Source of the DNA: Burkholderia sp. E7m39
Lineage (GTDB): Bacteria > Pseudomonadota > Gammaproteobacteria > Burkholderiales > Burkholderiaceae
Assembly: GCA_001319865.1 (NCBI GenBank)
Contig: BBSL01000069.1
Span: 1 to 56,151, forward strand
Length of the DNA: 56,151 nt
Direction: 5' to 3'
The notes under the pieces are model-generated. The model made no database searches. It was given only the letters and a program-made list of their open reading frames with translations, and had not been told where the DNA came from. Positions within the stretch are counted from its first letter, which is position 1; each line of letters begins with the position of its first letter. Below are positions 1 to 9,022 of this stretch, piece after piece. Made by a program: the position numbers and the translations under genes.

Positions 1-81
1 ATCGGTATTGCGTGGGCGATGACGGTCGGCCTGACTTCGGCGGCTGCGTGGATGGTGTATCGGGCGGCGCGCGTGATGTGA
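1..81 (+). CDS. C-terminal end of a membrane protein (partial)
   Basis: The window opens inside an open frame that ends at TGA 79-81. The 26 visible residues form a hydrophobic helix (Ile-Gly-Ile-Ala-Trp-Ala-Met and onward) followed by a short basic tail (YRAARVM), the look of a last transmembrane segment with its positive end in the cytoplasm. A rho-independent terminator follows at 136-169, so this gene ends its transcription unit. The neighbouring glycosyltransferase and O-antigen polymerase-like genes make a polysaccharide flippase or other exporter possible, but 26 residues cannot identify the family. Confidence 0.5.
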   Translation: MGIAWAMTVGLTSAAAWMVYRAARVM

Positions 82-135
82 TCGGGCGCGGCGTCGGCTG
101 AAGCGGGAACGCGGGACGTGTGCGGGGATATGGAA

Positions 136-169
136 GGGCGGGCGAAAGTTTGTCGCTCGCCCTTTTTTT
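136..169 (+). terminator. Rho-independent terminator
   Basis: Ten-base-pair stem (GGGCGGGCGA with TCGCTCGCCC, one G-T pair), a 7-nt loop and a run of seven T at 163-169. It lies 54 bases after the stop of the partial gene at 1-81 and should end that transcript. Confidence 0.8.
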
Positions 170-287
170 GTTCTCTCGCGAATGAATCGGCTCGGCTTGC
201 AGTGACGGCGCGGATTGCGGTAGCGAAGGTTTGTCGATCGCCCTGTTGATGTTCTTTTGCAGTGACGGCGCGGATTGCGGTGGCGAA
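142..287 (+). repeat. Duplicated intergenic segments, including a decayed terminator copy
   Basis: The right part of the terminator (from 142) recurs imperfectly from 223, where the T run is broken (CCCTGTTGATG), so the second copy is probably inactive. A second duplication follows: bases 197-227 recur at 257-287 with one difference. The two copies are 60 bases apart. The rest of 82-451 shows no gene, RNA or further repeat. Confidence 0.6.
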
Positions 288-451
288 TCGCCGTGTGTGC
301 TGCGTCACGAGACTGCGCGCGCGGCAATCGGATAGCGGTGCTCGAATTATCTCCGAATCGCTCAAGCGCCGTTATTGGCAGTAAGCCGCGTAGCAGACCG
401 GCTGCGGCCCGCCGTTGCCGCAATGATGCGCCTCAGGTCGGGCGCCCTTAA

Positions 452-1579
452 TCAATCGCGAGACGACAAGGTGATGCGGCGCTCGTCATACGAAAGACCC
501 ACCGCTCGCGTGATCTCGACCTTGCCGCCTGCCATCGCCGCGTTCGCGATCTCGTCCAGGCTCGCTTTCCATCGGTCGCGCACGACCTTGTGAAAAGCCC
601 GCGCATGGGACGCCACCGCGTTTCGATCGAGAACCGGCCGATCGCCGATGTCTTTCGGGTTCGTGTCGCCGTGCGGTGGCACCAGTATCCCGAAGTGTCC
701 GAAATTCTCTCTGAAGGTGGCTCGGTCTGGAACGACCGGCCTGCAGCCGCACAGCGCGGCTTCGAGGACGGGCATGCAAAAGCCCTCGAGTTCAGACGTC
801 GACATGACGATGTCCGAGCAATGGTAAATGTCCGACAGTTCGTCTTCCGTCAAATCTGAAAATACCTGGATGCGATTTCCTAAACCCAGCGCATCGGCTT
901 CGCCGCGCAGGTCGGCCGTCTGGTTGCGCGGCACGACCATCGCCACGCTTTCGACGCCGCCGGCGTCGCGCTTGATGTAATCCAGCACGCGTCCGTAGTT
1001 CTTGTGTGCTGCCAATGTGCCGACCCACACCGCGTGGAAGTGTTCTCCGGCGCCGACCGCGTCGCCGGAAGACAGGAACTGTCTGTCGATCGGCACGCCG
1101 CAGATGTGGTACGGCACCTTACCGAACAGATGACTGACCATGCGGCCCGTTGCCTTCGTCACGCAGTAGACGAATCCGAGCTTTCTGGAAATCCACCGAA
1201 GATAGTATCGATAATACAAAGCCGATTTTTTGTTCCGAGGATAAAAATACTGGATGAGATCGTGATAAATGGCGATCTGCTTTTTGAATGCAAATGGAAC
1301 GACATATTCCTGAGATGTCACGACGATGACGGGATAACCCGCTCTTCTCCACGCGTCGAATACAAAAATCCAGTAGATCACCAGCCAGGGGGTATGAAGC
1401 CGGCTTAGCATTCTCAACAGGGGATTATTCTGCTGGGCGTCGGCGAGTTCACGCGCGCCCAGCACGACGACCTGACAGCCGTGCTCTTGCAGCGACGCGC
1501 TGACGTGGGTCAGAAAGCGCGCCATGCTTCCCGTTTCTCCGACGTTGGTGCCTGGACCGCATACCAAAACTGATTTCAC
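452..1579 (-). CDS. GT-B fold glycosyltransferase (family 4-like)
   Basis: This is probably a cytoplasmic sugar-nucleotide-dependent glycosyltransferase of surface polysaccharide synthesis. The frame is open up to 1801, but I place the start at GTG 1579 because GGAGGA lies three bases upstream and the Rossmann-like start (VKSVLVCGPG) follows at once; the 74 residues before it look like non-coding sequence. The 375-residue product has an N-terminal domain (1-165) with a short hydrophobic stretch near 64-75, and a C-terminal nucleotide-sugar domain with VGTLAAHKNY (about 187-196) and the EX7E motif E265-GFCMPVL-E273. It stands alone on the minus strand, diverging from the O-antigen ligase-like gene. 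Donor and acceptor cannot be told from sequence. Confidence 0.8.
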   Translation of the reverse strand: MKSVLVCGPGTNVGETGSMARFLTHVSASLQEHGCQVVVLGARELADAQQNNPLLRMLSRLHTPWLVIYWIFVFDAWRRAGYPVIVVTSQEYVVPFAFKKQIAIYHDLIQYFYPRNKKSALYYRYYLRWISRKLGFVYCVTKATGRMVSHLFGKVPYHICGVPIDRQFLSSGDAVGAGEHFHAVWVGTLAAHKNYGRVLDYIKRDAGGVESVAMVVPRNQTADLRGEADALGLGNRIQVFSDLTEDELSDIYHCSDIVMSTSELEGFCMPVLEAALCGCRPVVPDRATFRENFGHFGILVPPHGDTNPKDIGDRPVLDRNAVASHARAFHKVVRDRWKASLDEIANAAMAGGKVEITRAVGLSYDERRITLSSRD

Positions 1580-2005
1580 CTGTCCTCCGCGCGAAACGCG
1601 ATCGACCGTGCGTTCCGTAAATGATTTCCGCAGACGCGAGTCCGACAATTCGATAATCTTGCGTCCGCGATGTGTCGCCGTTACGTTGGAAAGCCGGCAT
1701 TCTTCCGAGGCAATCGATAATCTCGATTGCTCGATAGATCCCCAATGTTCTATCCGATATTCGGCTGAGCGATTTGCGCCCGTCCGCCAACATAGCGCCA
1801 TTTGACGACAAGTCGCCGCCGTGTCTCATGCTGGCTGGCGGTTCGCGTCGCACCGCCGAAGTTTAGTCCTTTGCCGCCTGTCGTCCGTGAGGTGAAGATA
1901 CCCACTGTTATATTCCAAGAAAAACTTCGGGGTACGGGAAATCACGGCGGACGTTTCATTCAGCACGTATTCCGGAGCATGTAACCGGACCATAAGGGAG
2001 CCGTG
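1580..2005. other. Divergent intergenic region
   Basis: About 420 bases between the glycosyltransferase start and the O-antigen ligase-like gene. The frame of the glycosyltransferase continues open through 1801 but without a good ribosome site. AT-richer sequence near 1890-1980 may hold the promoters. AAGGGAG at 1994-2000 is the ribosome site of the next gene. I see no RNA gene or strong repeat. Confidence 0.4.
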
Positions 2006-3349
2006 ATGCGCAATCAGCACGCATCGTTGTGGATATGGATGTTCCTGTTTCCGCTTTCGCTCGATTACAAGGCGAGCGAGGATGCAAGCAGCCATCTTTT
2101 GCAGATTCTGCTGGTCGTGCCCGTGCTCGGCGCCGGGCTGATACTCATCCTGATCGCGCCGCGCTTTCAGGGCAGGTCGAAGATGCGTGCGTTCGTCACG
2201 TGCGCGCTGGCGCTGACGATAGTCGGCAGCGTCGTCACACAACTCCTGCAAGGCAACGATTTCGGCAATTATCTGCGCGTGCTGCTGCCGTTTATGTTGT
2301 TCGTGCTTGGTTACAAGGTCGCGAATTCGCCGTGGCACGAACAGCGCGTGAGCCAGATCGAGAAGGCGCTGTTCTGGGCGAACGTGGTTTGCCTGATCTT
2401 TACATTCGTGTACGGCATGGCGACCGTCGGAGGCGTCGAGAATGTCCGCTACCGGATCGTTTCGTCGACGTTCCTCGTGCTGCAGGGCGTGCTGCTGCAC
2501 GAATTCGTCATCACGAAGCACTTCACGAAATTCACTGTGCTTCTTTTCGCGGGGACGGTCGTGATCGAACTGCTCAGCGTGACGCGCAGCCTGCTGCTCG
2601 GCACGGCGTTGCTGCTGGCGCTGGCGACGTGGATGGGCGCGTCGTCGATGCATAGCCTGATCCGCTCGGCGCTGCGCGCGGCGATCATCGGCCTGATTTG
2701 CGGCGGTGTGGTGATGGCGGCGGCATCGTATATTCCGGGCGTGGCCGAACACTGGACGAATCGCATTTTCGCTTCTAAGAACACCGAGTCCGGCAAGGAC
2801 CCGACGACGATTACGCGCCTTGCGGAAATGAAGGATCAATATGATCAGATCATGTCGTCGACGGATGCGCTGCTGTTCGGCAAGGGCTATGGACACTACT
2901 ACCGCTACTCGCCGGCCTATTTGCCGGACCTGACCGGGCAGATCAGCGAGAAGGATTTCTACGCGATCCACGAATGGTTTGCCGGACACAATTTCTGGGT
3001 GTATCAGCTGTTCGCGGGCGGGATTGTGTTCGGTCTGGCGTTGCCGCTTGCGCTGCTGTTTGCGCTCGTCAAATGTTGCATGGCCTATCGGCGATGGCGG
3101 GCCACGGCACCCGATGCGTTGTATCTACCTGTGATGGGGCGCGCGATCCTGATGGTGGCCGCGTTGCCAGCGACTTCGATCGGCGGCAATCCGCTCGGCC
3201 AGCGCTTTGCCGGGCTGGTGTTCGGCGTCGCGCTGGGGTTGATGGTTTCGGTGTACGCGCAGTTGCAGCGCGCGCATCCCGCGCCGCGTCCGCGTCGCAC
3301 GATGTCGATGAATGCGGCTGCTTATACGAAGCTTGAACCTAGCGCGTAG
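2006..3349 (+). CDS. O-antigen ligase/polymerase-like membrane protein
   Basis: Polytopic inner-membrane protein of about 447 residues with ten or more hydrophobic segments and one large hydrophilic loop (about residues 255-335). The loop carries the pattern typical of Wzy/WaaL-type proteins: an Arg-rich entry (TITRLAEMKDQ), then LLFGKGYGHYY, then a Gly-His-Asn motif (GHNFWVYQLFAGG) leading into the next helix. Members polymerise or transfer lipid-linked glycans on the periplasmic face; whether this one is a polymerase or a ligase is not decidable here. ATG 2006 is preferred to GTG 2003 because AAGGGAG then has 5-base spacing. The gene ends in a 12-base tandem duplication (3346-3369) and a terminator. 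It forms the edge of the polysaccharide region with the glycosyltransferase opposite. Confidence 0.75.
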   Translation: MRNQHASLWIWMFLFPLSLDYKASEDASSHLLQILLVVPVLGAGLILILIAPRFQGRSKMRAFVTCALALTIVGSVVTQLLQGNDFGNYLRVLLPFMLFVLGYKVANSPWHEQRVSQIEKALFWANVVCLIFTFVYGMATVGGVENVRYRIVSSTFLVLQGVLLHEFVITKHFTKFTVLLFAGTVVIELLSVTRSLLLGTALLLALATWMGASSMHSLIRSALRAAIIGLICGGVVMAAASYIPGVAEHWTNRIFASKNTESGKDPTTITRLAEMKDQYDQIMSSTDALLFGKGYGHYYRYSPAYLPDLTGQISEKDFYAIHEWFAGHNFWVYQLFAGGIVFGLALPLALLFALVKCCMAYRRWRATAPDALYLPVMGRAILMVAALPATSIGGNPLGQRFAGLVFGVALGLMVSVYAQLQRAHPAPRPRRTMSMNAAAYTKLEPSA

Positions 3350-3407
3350 GCGAGGGCGTAGGCGAGGGCGGTTGGGTGCGGCGGGTTGGGACGCGGATTC
3401 TGATGCG

Positions 3408-3440
3408 GGAAAGCCCGGCTTTGAGGAGCGGGCCCTTTTT
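3408..3440 (+). terminator. Probable terminator after the O-antigen ligase-like gene
   Basis: GCCCG (3413-3417) pairs with CGGGC (3429-3433) and the flanking A and T runs extend the stem; five T follow. The stem is short, so this is a moderate call. Confidence 0.55.
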
Positions 3441-3641
3441 GTTGGTAGGACGAATCATTGTGTGGCACTGCCTTGGCCAAGGGCGGGTGACGCACGAGAA
3501 GCACACGTTTGAGCATCCGACCGTTTTCTTTCGCGCAAGAAGGGGAGTCTGGTTGTGAGGCGTTGGAAGTCCCGATGCGACTGACTGACTAGTTGTTGGC
3601 TGACCGGTTAAGTCATGACTAAAGCTAGAAGCAGCTCAAAA

Positions 3642-3676
3642 GCAAAAAGCCCGGTCGCAATGACCGGGCTTTTTGC
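3642..3676. terminator. Strong bidirectional terminator hairpin
   Basis: Perfect 15-bp inverted repeat (3642-3656 with 3662-3676, core AAAAAGCCCGGTC) with a 5-nt loop. A and T runs on both flanks make it work in either direction. It sits ten bases beyond the 3' end of the tRNA-Lys and separates it from the region to the left. The rest of 3441-3685 holds no gene I can support. Confidence 0.85.
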
Positions 3677-3685
3677 TTGTTTTCT

Positions 3686-3761
3686 TGGTAGGCCGTACTG
3701 GATTCGAACCAGTGACCAACGGATTAAAAGTCCGCTGCTCTACCAGCTGAGCTAACGACCC
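3686..3761 (-). tRNA. tRNA-Lys (anticodon TTT)
   Basis: A complete 76-nt cloverleaf on the minus strand: acceptor GGGTCGT pairing with ACGGCCT (with G-T pairs), D arm GCTCAGCTGGTAGAGC, anticodon loop CTTTTAA giving anticodon TTT, T arm with GGTTCGAATCC, and encoded CCA (3686-3688). It lies downstream of cpoB, separated from it by that gene's own terminator, and is followed by a strong hairpin. Confidence 0.95.
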
Positions 3762-3837
3762 AAAAGAGAAGCGAGAGTATATCGGCGTCGCGTGGACCTG
3801 TCAAGAATCGTCCGATCGTTCCTCGGTCGAAGGCGCG

Positions 3838-3877
3838 AAAAAGAAAAGCCCCGAAACCTTTCGGTTTCGGGGGCTTT
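3838..3877 (-). terminator. Terminator of the tol-pal operon
   Basis: Read on the minus strand, AAGCCCCCGAAACC pairs with GGTTTCGGGG across a GAAA tetraloop and is followed by CTTTTCTTTTT. It lies about 110 bases past the cpoB stop and is the natural end of the ybgC-tol-pal-cpoB transcript. Confidence 0.85.
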
Positions 3878-3984
3878 CCGGCGAGAGGCACGCGTATCGG
3901 TTTTTTGAAGCGTCGACACTGCGCGTTTTACTGCATCCAGCTAGCTTATGCGGCGGGCGCGGGCGAGAGCCGGCCGCCGCAACA

Positions 3985-4734
3985 TCACTTGATCTGCGAC
4001 AACTTGCTTTGCGCCGACTGCGCGACATCCGAGCCGCCGTACTGCGCGACGATCTGTTCGAGCGTCTTCTTTGCGGCGGCCTTCTGGCCCTGTTCGAGCT
4101 GATTGTTGGCGATGGCGAGCAACGCCTCCGGCGCGCGCGGATGCTGCGGGTACTTTTGCACGACACCTTGCCACACCGACGTCGAGCCCTTGTAGTCGCG
4201 CAGCGCGTACAGCGCGTTGCCGAGCCAGTACTGCGCCGTCGGCTGATACGGGCTTTGCGGATACTTCGAGATGAAGCTGCGGAACGACGTCGCCGCGTTC
4301 TTGAAGTCGCCGTTGCGGAACTGCTGTGAAGCCGCGTTGAACGCTTCCGTTTCACCCGGCTGTACGGTGCCCTCCACGCCATCGACCGTCTGCTGCTGCG
4401 GCTCGAACTTCTTCAGACGACCATCGAGGTCCGTGTAGTAGTCCTTTTGCTGCTTCTGCAACGTGGCGACCTGATTGGCGAGATCCTCGTTCTGTCCACG
4501 CAGCGTCGCGACCTGCTGGTTCAACTGGTCGAGACGATTCGACTGATCGAGGATCGTGCGTTGGGCCGCCGACAGCTGGCTCGACAGACTATCAGTCTTG
4601 GTGCGCAGATCGAGGATCGCCTGGCGAGCCTGATCGTCGTCGAACATGCCCGCATGAGCGGGCAGGGCCATCATGGCCGTGCCCGCGACGCAGGCGGCTG
4701 CGGCAACGCGCAGCCAGGGAAAACGGTGCGTCAT
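3985..4734 (-). CDS. cpoB: Cell division coordinator CpoB (YbgF)
   Basis: Periplasmic protein that links peptidoglycan synthase PBP1B with the Tol-Pal machine during cell constriction. The 249-residue product has a signal peptide ending ALPAHA, an N-terminal coiled coil for trimerisation (about 35-105, rich in Gln, Leu and Asp), and a C-terminal TPR domain (about 130-245, with ASQQFRNGDFKNAATSFRSF and AQYWLGNALYALRDYKGS). The frame could begin at GTG 4746, but the AGGTGA covering that codon is well spaced to serve ATG 4734, which I prefer. It is the last gene of the Tol-Pal operon, just after pal. Confidence 0.93.
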   Translation of the reverse strand: MTHRFPWLRVAAAACVAGTAMMALPAHAGMFDDDQARQAILDLRTKTDSLSSQLSAAQRTILDQSNRLDQLNQQVATLRGQNEDLANQVATLQKQQKDYYTDLDGRLKKFEPQQQTVDGVEGTVQPGETEAFNAASQQFRNGDFKNAATSFRSFISKYPQSPYQPTAQYWLGNALYALRDYKGSTSVWQGVVQKYPQHPRAPEALLAIANNQLEQGQKAAAKKTLEQIVAQYGGSDVAQSAQSKLSQIK

Positions 4735-4749
4735 ACGGCTTGTCACCTA

Positions 4750-5256
4750 TTACTGTTGATAGACGAGGTCAGCGCGGCGGTTCTGCGCCCACGACGCTTC
4801 GTCATGACCCGTCGCCTGCGGCTTTTCCTTGCCGAGGCTCACAGCTTCCATTTCCGAATCCGGCACGCCGAGCAGCGACAGCGAACGACGGACGGCTTCA
4901 GCACGCTTCTGGCCGAGTGCCAGGTTGTATTCGCTCGTGCCGCGCTCGTCGGTGTTGCCCTGGATCAGGACGTGACGCTGCGGATGGCTCTTCAGGTACT
5001 GCGCGTGTTGCTGCAGCAGCGGCTGATAGTCGTCTTTAACAGAATAGCTGTCGAAATCGAAATAGATGCTGCGCTTGGCAAGCGGGCTGTTCGGATCGTT
5101 CAACGGATCGACATTCACCGTGGCGACATCGTTCGGGTTCGGTTGCGCGCCTGCGCCGCCCTTATTGGCGTTTTCGTCGAGCTTCACGCCCGAATGACAT
5201 GCAGCCAGCGTTCCGACCATTGCCACGGCAAACGCGATACGAACTTTGGACATCAT
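4750..5256 (-). CDS. pal: Peptidoglycan-associated lipoprotein Pal
   Basis: Outer-membrane lipoprotein that binds diaminopimelate in peptidoglycan and partners with TolB and TolA. The 168-residue product has a lipobox LAAC with the lipidated Cys at position 20, a Gly/Asn/Pro-rich linker, and an OmpA-like domain (about 60-168) with IYFDFDSYSV, GNTDERGTSEYNLALGQKRA and a C-terminal NRRADLVY. Length and order match the family. It sits between tolB and cpoB with short gaps, so translation from one operon mRNA is expected. Confidence 0.97.
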   Translation of the reverse strand: MMSKVRIAFAVAMVGTLAACHSGVKLDENANKGGAGAQPNPNDVATVNVDPLNDPNSPLAKRSIYFDFDSYSVKDDYQPLLQQHAQYLKSHPQRHVLIQGNTDERGTSEYNLALGQKRAEAVRRSLSLLGVPDSEMEAVSLGKEKPQATGHDEASWAQNRRADLVYQQ

Positions 5257-5275
5257 GCTTTACTCTCCTTGTGTG

Positions 5276-6568
5276 TTATTGCATAAACGGGCCCCAGGAA
5301 GGCTCGCGCACGCTGCCCCCCTGAACGGACAGGACCTGCCGCGTCCGACCGTCGGTCGATACTGCGGCCAACACGCCACGGCCGTTCACCTGAGTGGCGT
5401 AAAGAATGTACTGACCATTCGCCGCGAAGCTCGGCGATTCATCATGTGTGGTGTCGGTGAGCGCCGTCGCGACGCCCGAACCCAGATCCTGGATATACAG
5501 CTTGAAGCCCCCGCCCGTGCGCGAGATATATGCGAGCTGCTTGCCGTCCGGGCTCACGCGCGGACTCGTATTGTAGTTGCCCGTGAAGGTCACGCGCTGC
5601 GCGCTGCCCGCGGACTCGCCGCCGGCTGGCATTTTATAGATCTGCGGCTGGCCGCCGCGGTCGCTCGTGAAATAGATCCACTGGCCGTCCGGAGAGTACG
5701 ACGGCTCGGTGTCGATCGAGCTGCCCTGCGTCAGGCGACGCAGGCCGCTGCCGTCGGCGTTGACGGCGAAAATCTGCGTGTTGCCCGTGCGCGACAGCGC
5801 GACAGCGAGCGTGCGGCCGTCAGGCGACCATGCCGGCGCGCTGTTGTTGCCCTTCTGGTCCGACACGATGGTCCGGCGGCCCGTCGGCAGATCGTGAATG
5901 TAGACGATCGGCTTTTTCTTTTCGAACGAGACGTACGCGACCTTGGTGCCATCGGGCGACCACGCCGGCGAGATGATCGGCTCGGGGCTGGAGAGGGCGA
6001 TGTGCGCGTCCTGACCGTCCGAGTCGGAAATCTGCAGCTGATAACGGTTGCCCGTCTTGATCACGTACGACAGACGCGTCGCGAACACGCCGCGGCCGCC
6101 CATCAGCTTGGCGTAGATGTAGTCGGCGATCTTGTGCGCGCTCATGCGCAGACCGCTTTCCGGGCTCACGAGTTCCAAGCCGCCCAGGTTCTGCTGATTG
6201 ACCGTGTCATACAGCTTGAAGCGCACCTGGTATTGGCCGTTCGGCAGTTTCGTGACGCTGCCCGCCACGAATGCATTCGCACCCTTGGCCTTCCAGGCGC
6301 CGAGGTCGACGGAATCACCTTCCGAAACGGGCGCGCTACCGGCGTCGATATTGGTAAATTTGCCGCTGCGCTGCAAATCCTGGCGGACGATCGTGCTGAT
6401 CTGCTGGGGAGAATTGGCCTCGTTGGCAAAATTTGCCGTGGCAATCGGGAACTGCGTGGACCCGACGCCCGTCACGAGGACGTTGAGTTGTGCATGGGCG
6501 GCACCGCCGGCGGCGATCAGGCACGAAGCCACAAGCGCTCGCAAGCCTAGCTTGGTCATCAAACTCAT
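5276..6568 (-). CDS. tolB: Tol-Pal system protein TolB
   Basis: Periplasmic beta-propeller protein that shuttles between Pal and TolA. I place the start at ATG 6568 ([10 protein letters not shown]) rather than 6604: GGGGAA lies nine bases upstream and the signal peptide (cut after AAHA) then has normal length. The 430-residue product has the N-terminal TolB_N domain (about 28-165) and WD-like propeller blades marked by [56 protein letters not shown] and [14 protein letters not shown]. It is followed 19 bases later by pal. Confidence 0.97.
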   Translation of the reverse strand: MSLMTKLGLRALVASCLIAAGGAAHAQLNVLVTGVGSTQFPIATANFANEANSPQQISTIVRQDLQRSGKFTNIDAGSAPVSEGDSVDLGAWKAKGANAFVAGSVTKLPNGQYQVRFKLYDTVNQQNLGGLELVSPESGLRMSAHKIADYIYAKLMGGRGVFATRLSYVIKTGNRYQLQISDSDGQDAHIALSSPEPIISPAWSPDGTKVAYVSFEKKKPIVYIHDLPTGRRTIVSDQKGNNSAPAWSPDGRTLAVALSRTGNTQIFAVNADGSGLRRLTQGSSIDTEPSYSPDGQWIYFTSDRGGQPQIYKMPAGGESAGSAQRVTFTGNYNTSPRVSPDGKQLAYISRTGGGFKLYIQDLGSGVATALTDTTHDESPSFAANGQYILYATQVNGRGVLAAVSTDGRTRQVLSVQGGSVREPSWGPFMQ

Positions 6569-6682
6569 TCTGTATAAATTCCCCAAAAAACGAATTTCTA
6601 ACATTCCACGACTACGAAAGACCGGCTAGAGCAGAAATCGTTCCCGGTGCGCCCCAACCTGAGAGAGGACCGGGAACGGCTG

Positions 6683-7726
6683 TCAGGCGGCCGGGCGCAG
6701 CGTGATCGTAAAGCTACCGGGCGTCTTGCCGTCGATATCCTGCGGCATAGGGTCGGAGCGCTGGACGGCGCGAAGCGCGGCGTCGTCCCAGGCCTGGTTG
6801 CCGCTGCTATGGGTGATGGTTGCGCTCAACAGCGTTCCCGTCGGCGAGCAGCGCACGGCAACGACGGTTTGCAGACCCGCCGTTTCCCCCGACCAGACGA
6901 TGTTCGGTCGCACGCGGCGCTGCACCTTCTCGGCATAGCCCGGCGACGCCGCGTTGCCGCCCGCGCCGCTGCCCGTGCCGCTCTTTGCGAGACCATTGCC
7001 CGTCGACCCTTCGCCGCCCGCCATGCCTTGCATCGCGGCAAGACGCTGGCGCCGCTCGGCGTCGAGCTTCTTCGCGGCCTCCGCCTGAGCTTGCGCCTGG
7101 GCCTTCGCCTTCGCTGCCTTGGCCGCGTCGGCCTTGGCCTGCGCTTCGGCTTGCGCCTGTTTCGCTTCCTGTTCCTTCTGCTTCGCTTCCTGCTGCTTCT
7201 GTTGTTCTTCCTGCTGCTTCTTCAACTGTTCCTGCTTCTGCTGCGCCAGTTGCTGCTGCTTGAGCTTTTCCGCCTGCTGCTGCTGTTGCTGCTTGAGTTT
7301 CGCGGCAGCGGCCGCCGCGGCCTGATCGGCGGCGAGTTGCTGCTGACGTTTCGCTTCGGCTTCCTGCTGGGCCTGCAGCTTCTGCTGACGCTGCTGCTCG
7401 GCGAGTTCAGCCTGGCGCTGGGCTTCCTGCTGTTTACGCTTCTTTTCCTGCAGCGCGATGTCAGCCTGTTCGTCGCTGACCTGCGGCGCGGGCCTGACGG
7501 GCGTAGGCGCGGGCGGCGGCGGAACCGGGCGGGGCGTCGGCACGTCGGGCACTTCAGTCCACAGTTCGGCTTCCGCGCCCGCGGGCGTGCTGTTCTGCCA
7601 GTGGATGCCGTGATACAGGAAGAAGCCGAGCAGCACGTGCATCAGCGCGGCGAGCGCGAACGCGCGCCACGTGCCGCGCTCGCGCGGCGGCCGAAGCGGA
7701 TAGGCGTTTTTCGGTCGGCGGGTCAT
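6683..7726 (-). CDS. tolA: Tol-Pal system protein TolA
   Basis: Inner-membrane protein that spans the periplasm and passes proton-motive energy from TolQR to TolB-Pal. The 347-residue product has a cytoplasmic basic start, one membrane helix (about 22-44), a Pro-rich segment, a long Gln/Lys/Ala coiled coil (about 110-235) with runs of Gln, and the TolA C-terminal domain (about 255-347, with VVAVRCSPTGTLLSATITHS). Its ATG overlaps the tolR stop (ATGA at 7723-7726), so the two are translationally coupled. The CTG/CAG-rich coiled-coil coding stretch creates long open frames on the plus strand that are not genes. Confidence 0.96.
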   Translation of the reverse strand: MTRRPKNAYPLRPPRERGTWRAFALAALMHVLLGFFLYHGIHWQNSTPAGAEAELWTEVPDVPTPRPVPPPPAPTPVRPAPQVSDEQADIALQEKKRKQQEAQRQAELAEQQRQQKLQAQQEAEAKRQQQLAADQAAAAAAAKLKQQQQQQAEKLKQQQLAQQKQEQLKKQQEEQQKQQEAKQKEQEAKQAQAEAQAKADAAKAAKAKAQAQAQAEAAKKLDAERRQRLAAMQGMAGGEGSTGNGLAKSGTGSGAGGNAASPGYAEKVQRRVRPNIVWSGETAGLQTVVAVRCSPTGTLLSATITHSSGNQAWDDAALRAVQRSDPMPQDIDGKTPGSFTITLRPAA

Positions 7727-8169
7727 TGCGATTTGACGAGCAATCCAACGCGCTTGACGCCGCGAGCCTTCAGGTCGGACATCACGTTCATGACGACTTC
7801 GTACTTGACCGTCTTGTCGGCGGCGATCACGACGGGCTGGTCGGGATGCGCAGCCTGACGGTCGGTGACGAAGCTGCGTAAGTCGGCTTGCGTCATCGTT
7901 TCCTGTTGCGTCGTGCCTGCGTCGTCCTTGTATTTGACGCTCATGTTGCCGTCGGCCTTGATGTTGACGACGACGGGCGGCGTCTGCTGCTGCGGCGCGG
8001 CGCCGCCGACCGTCGGCAGGTTCACGATCGACGGCGCGACGAGCGGCGCCGTCACCATGAAGATCACGAGCAGCACGAGCATCACGTCGATGTAAGGCAC
8101 GACGTTGATGTCGGCCATCGCGCGGCGCGAGCGGCTGCCGCGCATGCTGGAACGAACTGAACCGGCCAT
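7723..8169 (-). CDS. tolR: Tol-Pal system protein TolR
   Basis: ExbD-like subunit of the TolQR proton channel. The frame is open to 8283, but ATG 8169 (MAGSVRSS) gives the usual length of 148 residues and places it 10 bases after tolQ. There is one membrane helix (about 22-42) with the key Asp28 in NVVPYIDVMLVLLVIF, then a periplasmic peptidoglycan-binding domain ending GVKRVGLLVKSQ. It overlaps tolA by 4 bases. Confidence 0.96.
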   Translation of the reverse strand: MAGSVRSSMRGSRSRRAMADINVVPYIDVMLVLLVIFMVTAPLVAPSIVNLPTVGGAAPQQQTPPVVVNIKADGNMSVKYKDDAGTTQQETMTQADLRSFVTDRQAAHPDQPVVIAADKTVKYEVVMNVMSDLKARGVKRVGLLVKSQ

Positions 8170-8179
8170 CGTGAACTCC

Positions 8180-8857
8180 TTAATGGGCCTGACGCTGCAG
8201 GATGTTCGAGAACTCTTCGATGAAGGTTTCGAAGCGGATCGCGAGACGATCGATATCGTGCGCGTATCGGTTATAGGCGACAACGGCGGGAATGGCGGCG
8301 AACAGGCCGATTGCCGTGGCCGTCAGCGCTTCGGCGATACCGGGCGCGACGTTGGCGAGCGTGGCCTGTTGGACGTTAGCGAGGCCGCGGAATGCGTTCA
8401 TGATCCCCCACACCGTGCCGAACAGACCGATATACGGGCTGACCGAGCCGACGGAGGCGAGGAACGCGAGATTCGCTTCGAGCACATCCATTTCGCGCTG
8501 GAACGCGGCGCGCATCGCGCGGCGGGCGCCGTCGAGGATCGCGCCCGGGTCGTTGATCCGCTTTTCCTTGCCCTTCAGAAACTCGCGCATGCCCGACTCG
8601 AAAATGCGCTCGAGTGCGCCGATGGTGTGGCGGTTGTTCGCGGCGCTTTGATACAGCGCCTGCAGGTCGCCGCCCGACCAGAAATCGCGTTCGAAGCGCT
8701 CAGTCTGCGCCCGCGCGCGGCGGATCGCAAACCACTTGCGGAAGATGAAAGTCCACGACATCAGCGACAGCAGCAACAGCAGCGCCATCACCGCCTGCGC
8801 CAGCAGGCTCGCATTGAGAACGAGGGAAATGATCGACAGATCTTGTGTAGTGTTCAT
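8180..8857 (-). CDS. tolQ: Tol-Pal system protein TolQ
   Basis: ExbB/MotA-type subunit of the inner-membrane proton channel that powers TolA. The 225-residue product has three membrane helices (about 15-37, 132-155 and 168-190) with a large cytoplasmic loop between the first and second. Typical motifs are visible: GSVSPYIGLFGTVWGIMNAF and IAEALTATAIGLFAAIPAV, containing the channel-lining Thr residues. It follows ybgC after 165 bases and precedes tolR by 10. Confidence 0.96.
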   Translation of the reverse strand: MNTTQDLSIISLVLNASLLAQAVMALLLLLSLMSWTFIFRKWFAIRRARAQTERFERDFWSGGDLQALYQSAANNRHTIGALERIFESGMREFLKGKEKRINDPGAILDGARRAMRAAFQREMDVLEANLAFLASVGSVSPYIGLFGTVWGIMNAFRGLANVQQATLANVAPGIAEALTATAIGLFAAIPAVVAYNRYAHDIDRLAIRFETFIEEFSNILQRQAH

Positions 8858-9022
8858 AGAGGTTCGCTGTAACGTCCCGAATGGGGCGTCCGGCTGTAAG
8901 GTGGGTCGAAGCGTTCGGTCGGCTTTTTGCCGGCAAACCGGAAGCTTCGGCTGGCCCTTCGCCGAACCATGCTTGGTCTTGTTGTGACTGTTACGAGTTC
9001 ACTGTCCAGGTAACAACGACGC

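Noticed and set aside
6647..7858. Leu-rich plus-strand frame looking like a membrane protein
   Set aside because: Produced by the antisense of the TolA coiled coil (CTG/CTT runs); the minus-strand TolA, TolR and Pal assignments are strong.
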